64,000 nucleotides of DNA. It comes from Nepenthes gracilis. Lineage: Eukaryota; Streptophyta; Magnoliopsida; Caryophyllales; Nepenthaceae. Every line of letters starts with the position of its first letter. The first letter of the stretch is position 1. Under the pieces are notes generated by a model. It was given only the letters and a program-made list of their open reading frames with translations. It was not told the origin of the DNA and made no database searches. Shown piece after piece: positions 63,601 through 64,000 of the stretch. Both the position numbers and the translations under genes were made by a program. The stretch is taken from the NCBI GenBank assembly GCA_033239525.1, contig BSYO01000004.1:5991701-6055700 (forward strand). Direction: 5' to 3'.

Positions 63601-63930
63601 TTAGTATCAAGGGTGAACAACTCGTTAAGTAGTTCTATAACAGTGGATGGGATTATGAACCTTTTATATACTTGAAACTTTTAGCTAGCGTGTAGGAAAT
63701 TAAGTATTAAATTCTTATCTTCAGCGGAGGAATGCCCTGAATTTTCTGACAGGTTACCTTGGGCAATTAATTTATGTTACTACGTATACTTAATATATTT
63801 GTTGCATTTCGTACTGTTTTTGGGCCGATGCTTGGCAAAGTACGAGCTGTATTTTACCTTTGTACTTTCTGAATTCCGAATTATGATTGCAGATGTTTTT
63901 TGTAACTGGGGAAGTTGTGCTACTGTATAA
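60655..63930 (+). other. Possible gene locus, structure uncertain
   Basis: Several exon-like pieces are visible, but I cannot join them with confidence. An open frame from ATG 60655 encodes MEFASHMPKHSPNPNPMRNL and continues to TAG at about 60799. A 59-nt piece between a good acceptor and donor (61913-61971) encodes IVTSEPGQRTTNGKSQKKK. A 28-nt piece (63725-63752) encodes RRNALNFLT in the compatible phase. A piece starting 63893 would add VFCNWGSCATV and a stop at 63928-63930. The last three are phase-consistent with one another. No family is recognised, and it could be a non-coding transcript. Three E2F-like sites lie upstream. Confidence 0.25.
60820..61600 (+). repeat. Diverged tandem duplication, about 380-bp period
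   Basis: 'cgcgttgctc', 'ccgctctc..ttg..ggagcatc', 'aaccagat' and 'gaatcatg(g/a)cggt' occur in the same order from about 60827 and again from about 61196. The following 'gcattgctgtggaacttta' (61122) has its counterpart in 'gattgccgtggagtttcgca' (61523). Both copies contain an ATG followed by a similar short frame (MAVGLFLNCG.. and MTVDLFVNRN..). Confidence 0.7.
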
Positions 63931-64000
63931 ACTCTCCCAATCGCAAATGACATGAATGATGAATGTCCAGTGTAAACTCTGCTAATTGTCTCGCTATAAT
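61972..64000. other. AT-rich DNA, intron or intergenic
   Basis: Apart from the two short exon-like pieces listed under the uncertain locus, no coding signal is seen up to the window's end. Confidence 0.4.

Overview
This is nuclear DNA from a flowering plant, almost certainly a eudicot. The genes are split by GT-AG introns into short exons, the spaces between them are very AT-rich, and plant-type mobile elements fill much of the window (Ty1/copia fragments, solo LTRs, a Mutator-type MITE, tRNA-derived SINEs). There are no operons, ribosome binding sites or CRISPR arrays. I cannot name the species.

Genes, all on the plus strand: (1) a nuclear gene for an RsmE-type 16S rRNA methyltransferase (about 4493-10757), whose first exon I cannot find and whose last exon carries an apparent one-base deletion; (2) an intronless 64-residue basic protein (18100-18294); (3) a complete 13-exon serine carboxypeptidase-like gene of the acyltransferase clade (37924-45598, 480 residues) in which the catalytic histidine position reads asparagine; (4) a three-exon gene for a 99-residue, probably plastid-targeted protein (46778-47339); (5) a weakly supported locus at about 60655-63930, downstream of three E2F-like sites and containing a tandemly duplicated segment.

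Layout: 1-2705 is retroelement debris (a deleted copia on the minus strand, then an LTR remnant). 2706-12250 holds the RsmE locus, whose second intron in this reconstruction contains a TIR element carrying a captured, decayed fragment of a tandem CCCH zinc-finger gene. 12250-15987 is AT-rich. 15988-20515 holds two inverted copies of a repeat family (A and B, with internal 50-bp tandem arrays) flanking the small-protein gene. 20516-36000 is retroelement territory, with a copia RT/RNase H fossil, a GC-rich LTR-like block, a solo LTR with a perfect 5-bp target duplication (27309-29944), a truncated relative (31423-33717) and another LTR-like block with a TATA box. 36000-47340 holds the carboxypeptidase-like and plastid-protein genes. 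47340-53884 is AT-rich with LTR-like scraps. 53885-58040 is a third copy (C) of the array-bearing family, split by a second solo LTR with a perfect target duplication. 58190-60300 has a MITE-like element and a GC-rich LTR-like block. The rest is the uncertain locus and AT-rich DNA.

The genes do not form a pathway. RsmE and the 99-residue protein probably both act in plastids. The carboxypeptidase-like protein should enter the secretory pathway or vacuole and relates to phenolic ester metabolism. The most interesting points are that protein's altered catalytic triad, the gene-capturing element in the RsmE intron, and the nested array-bearing repeat family.
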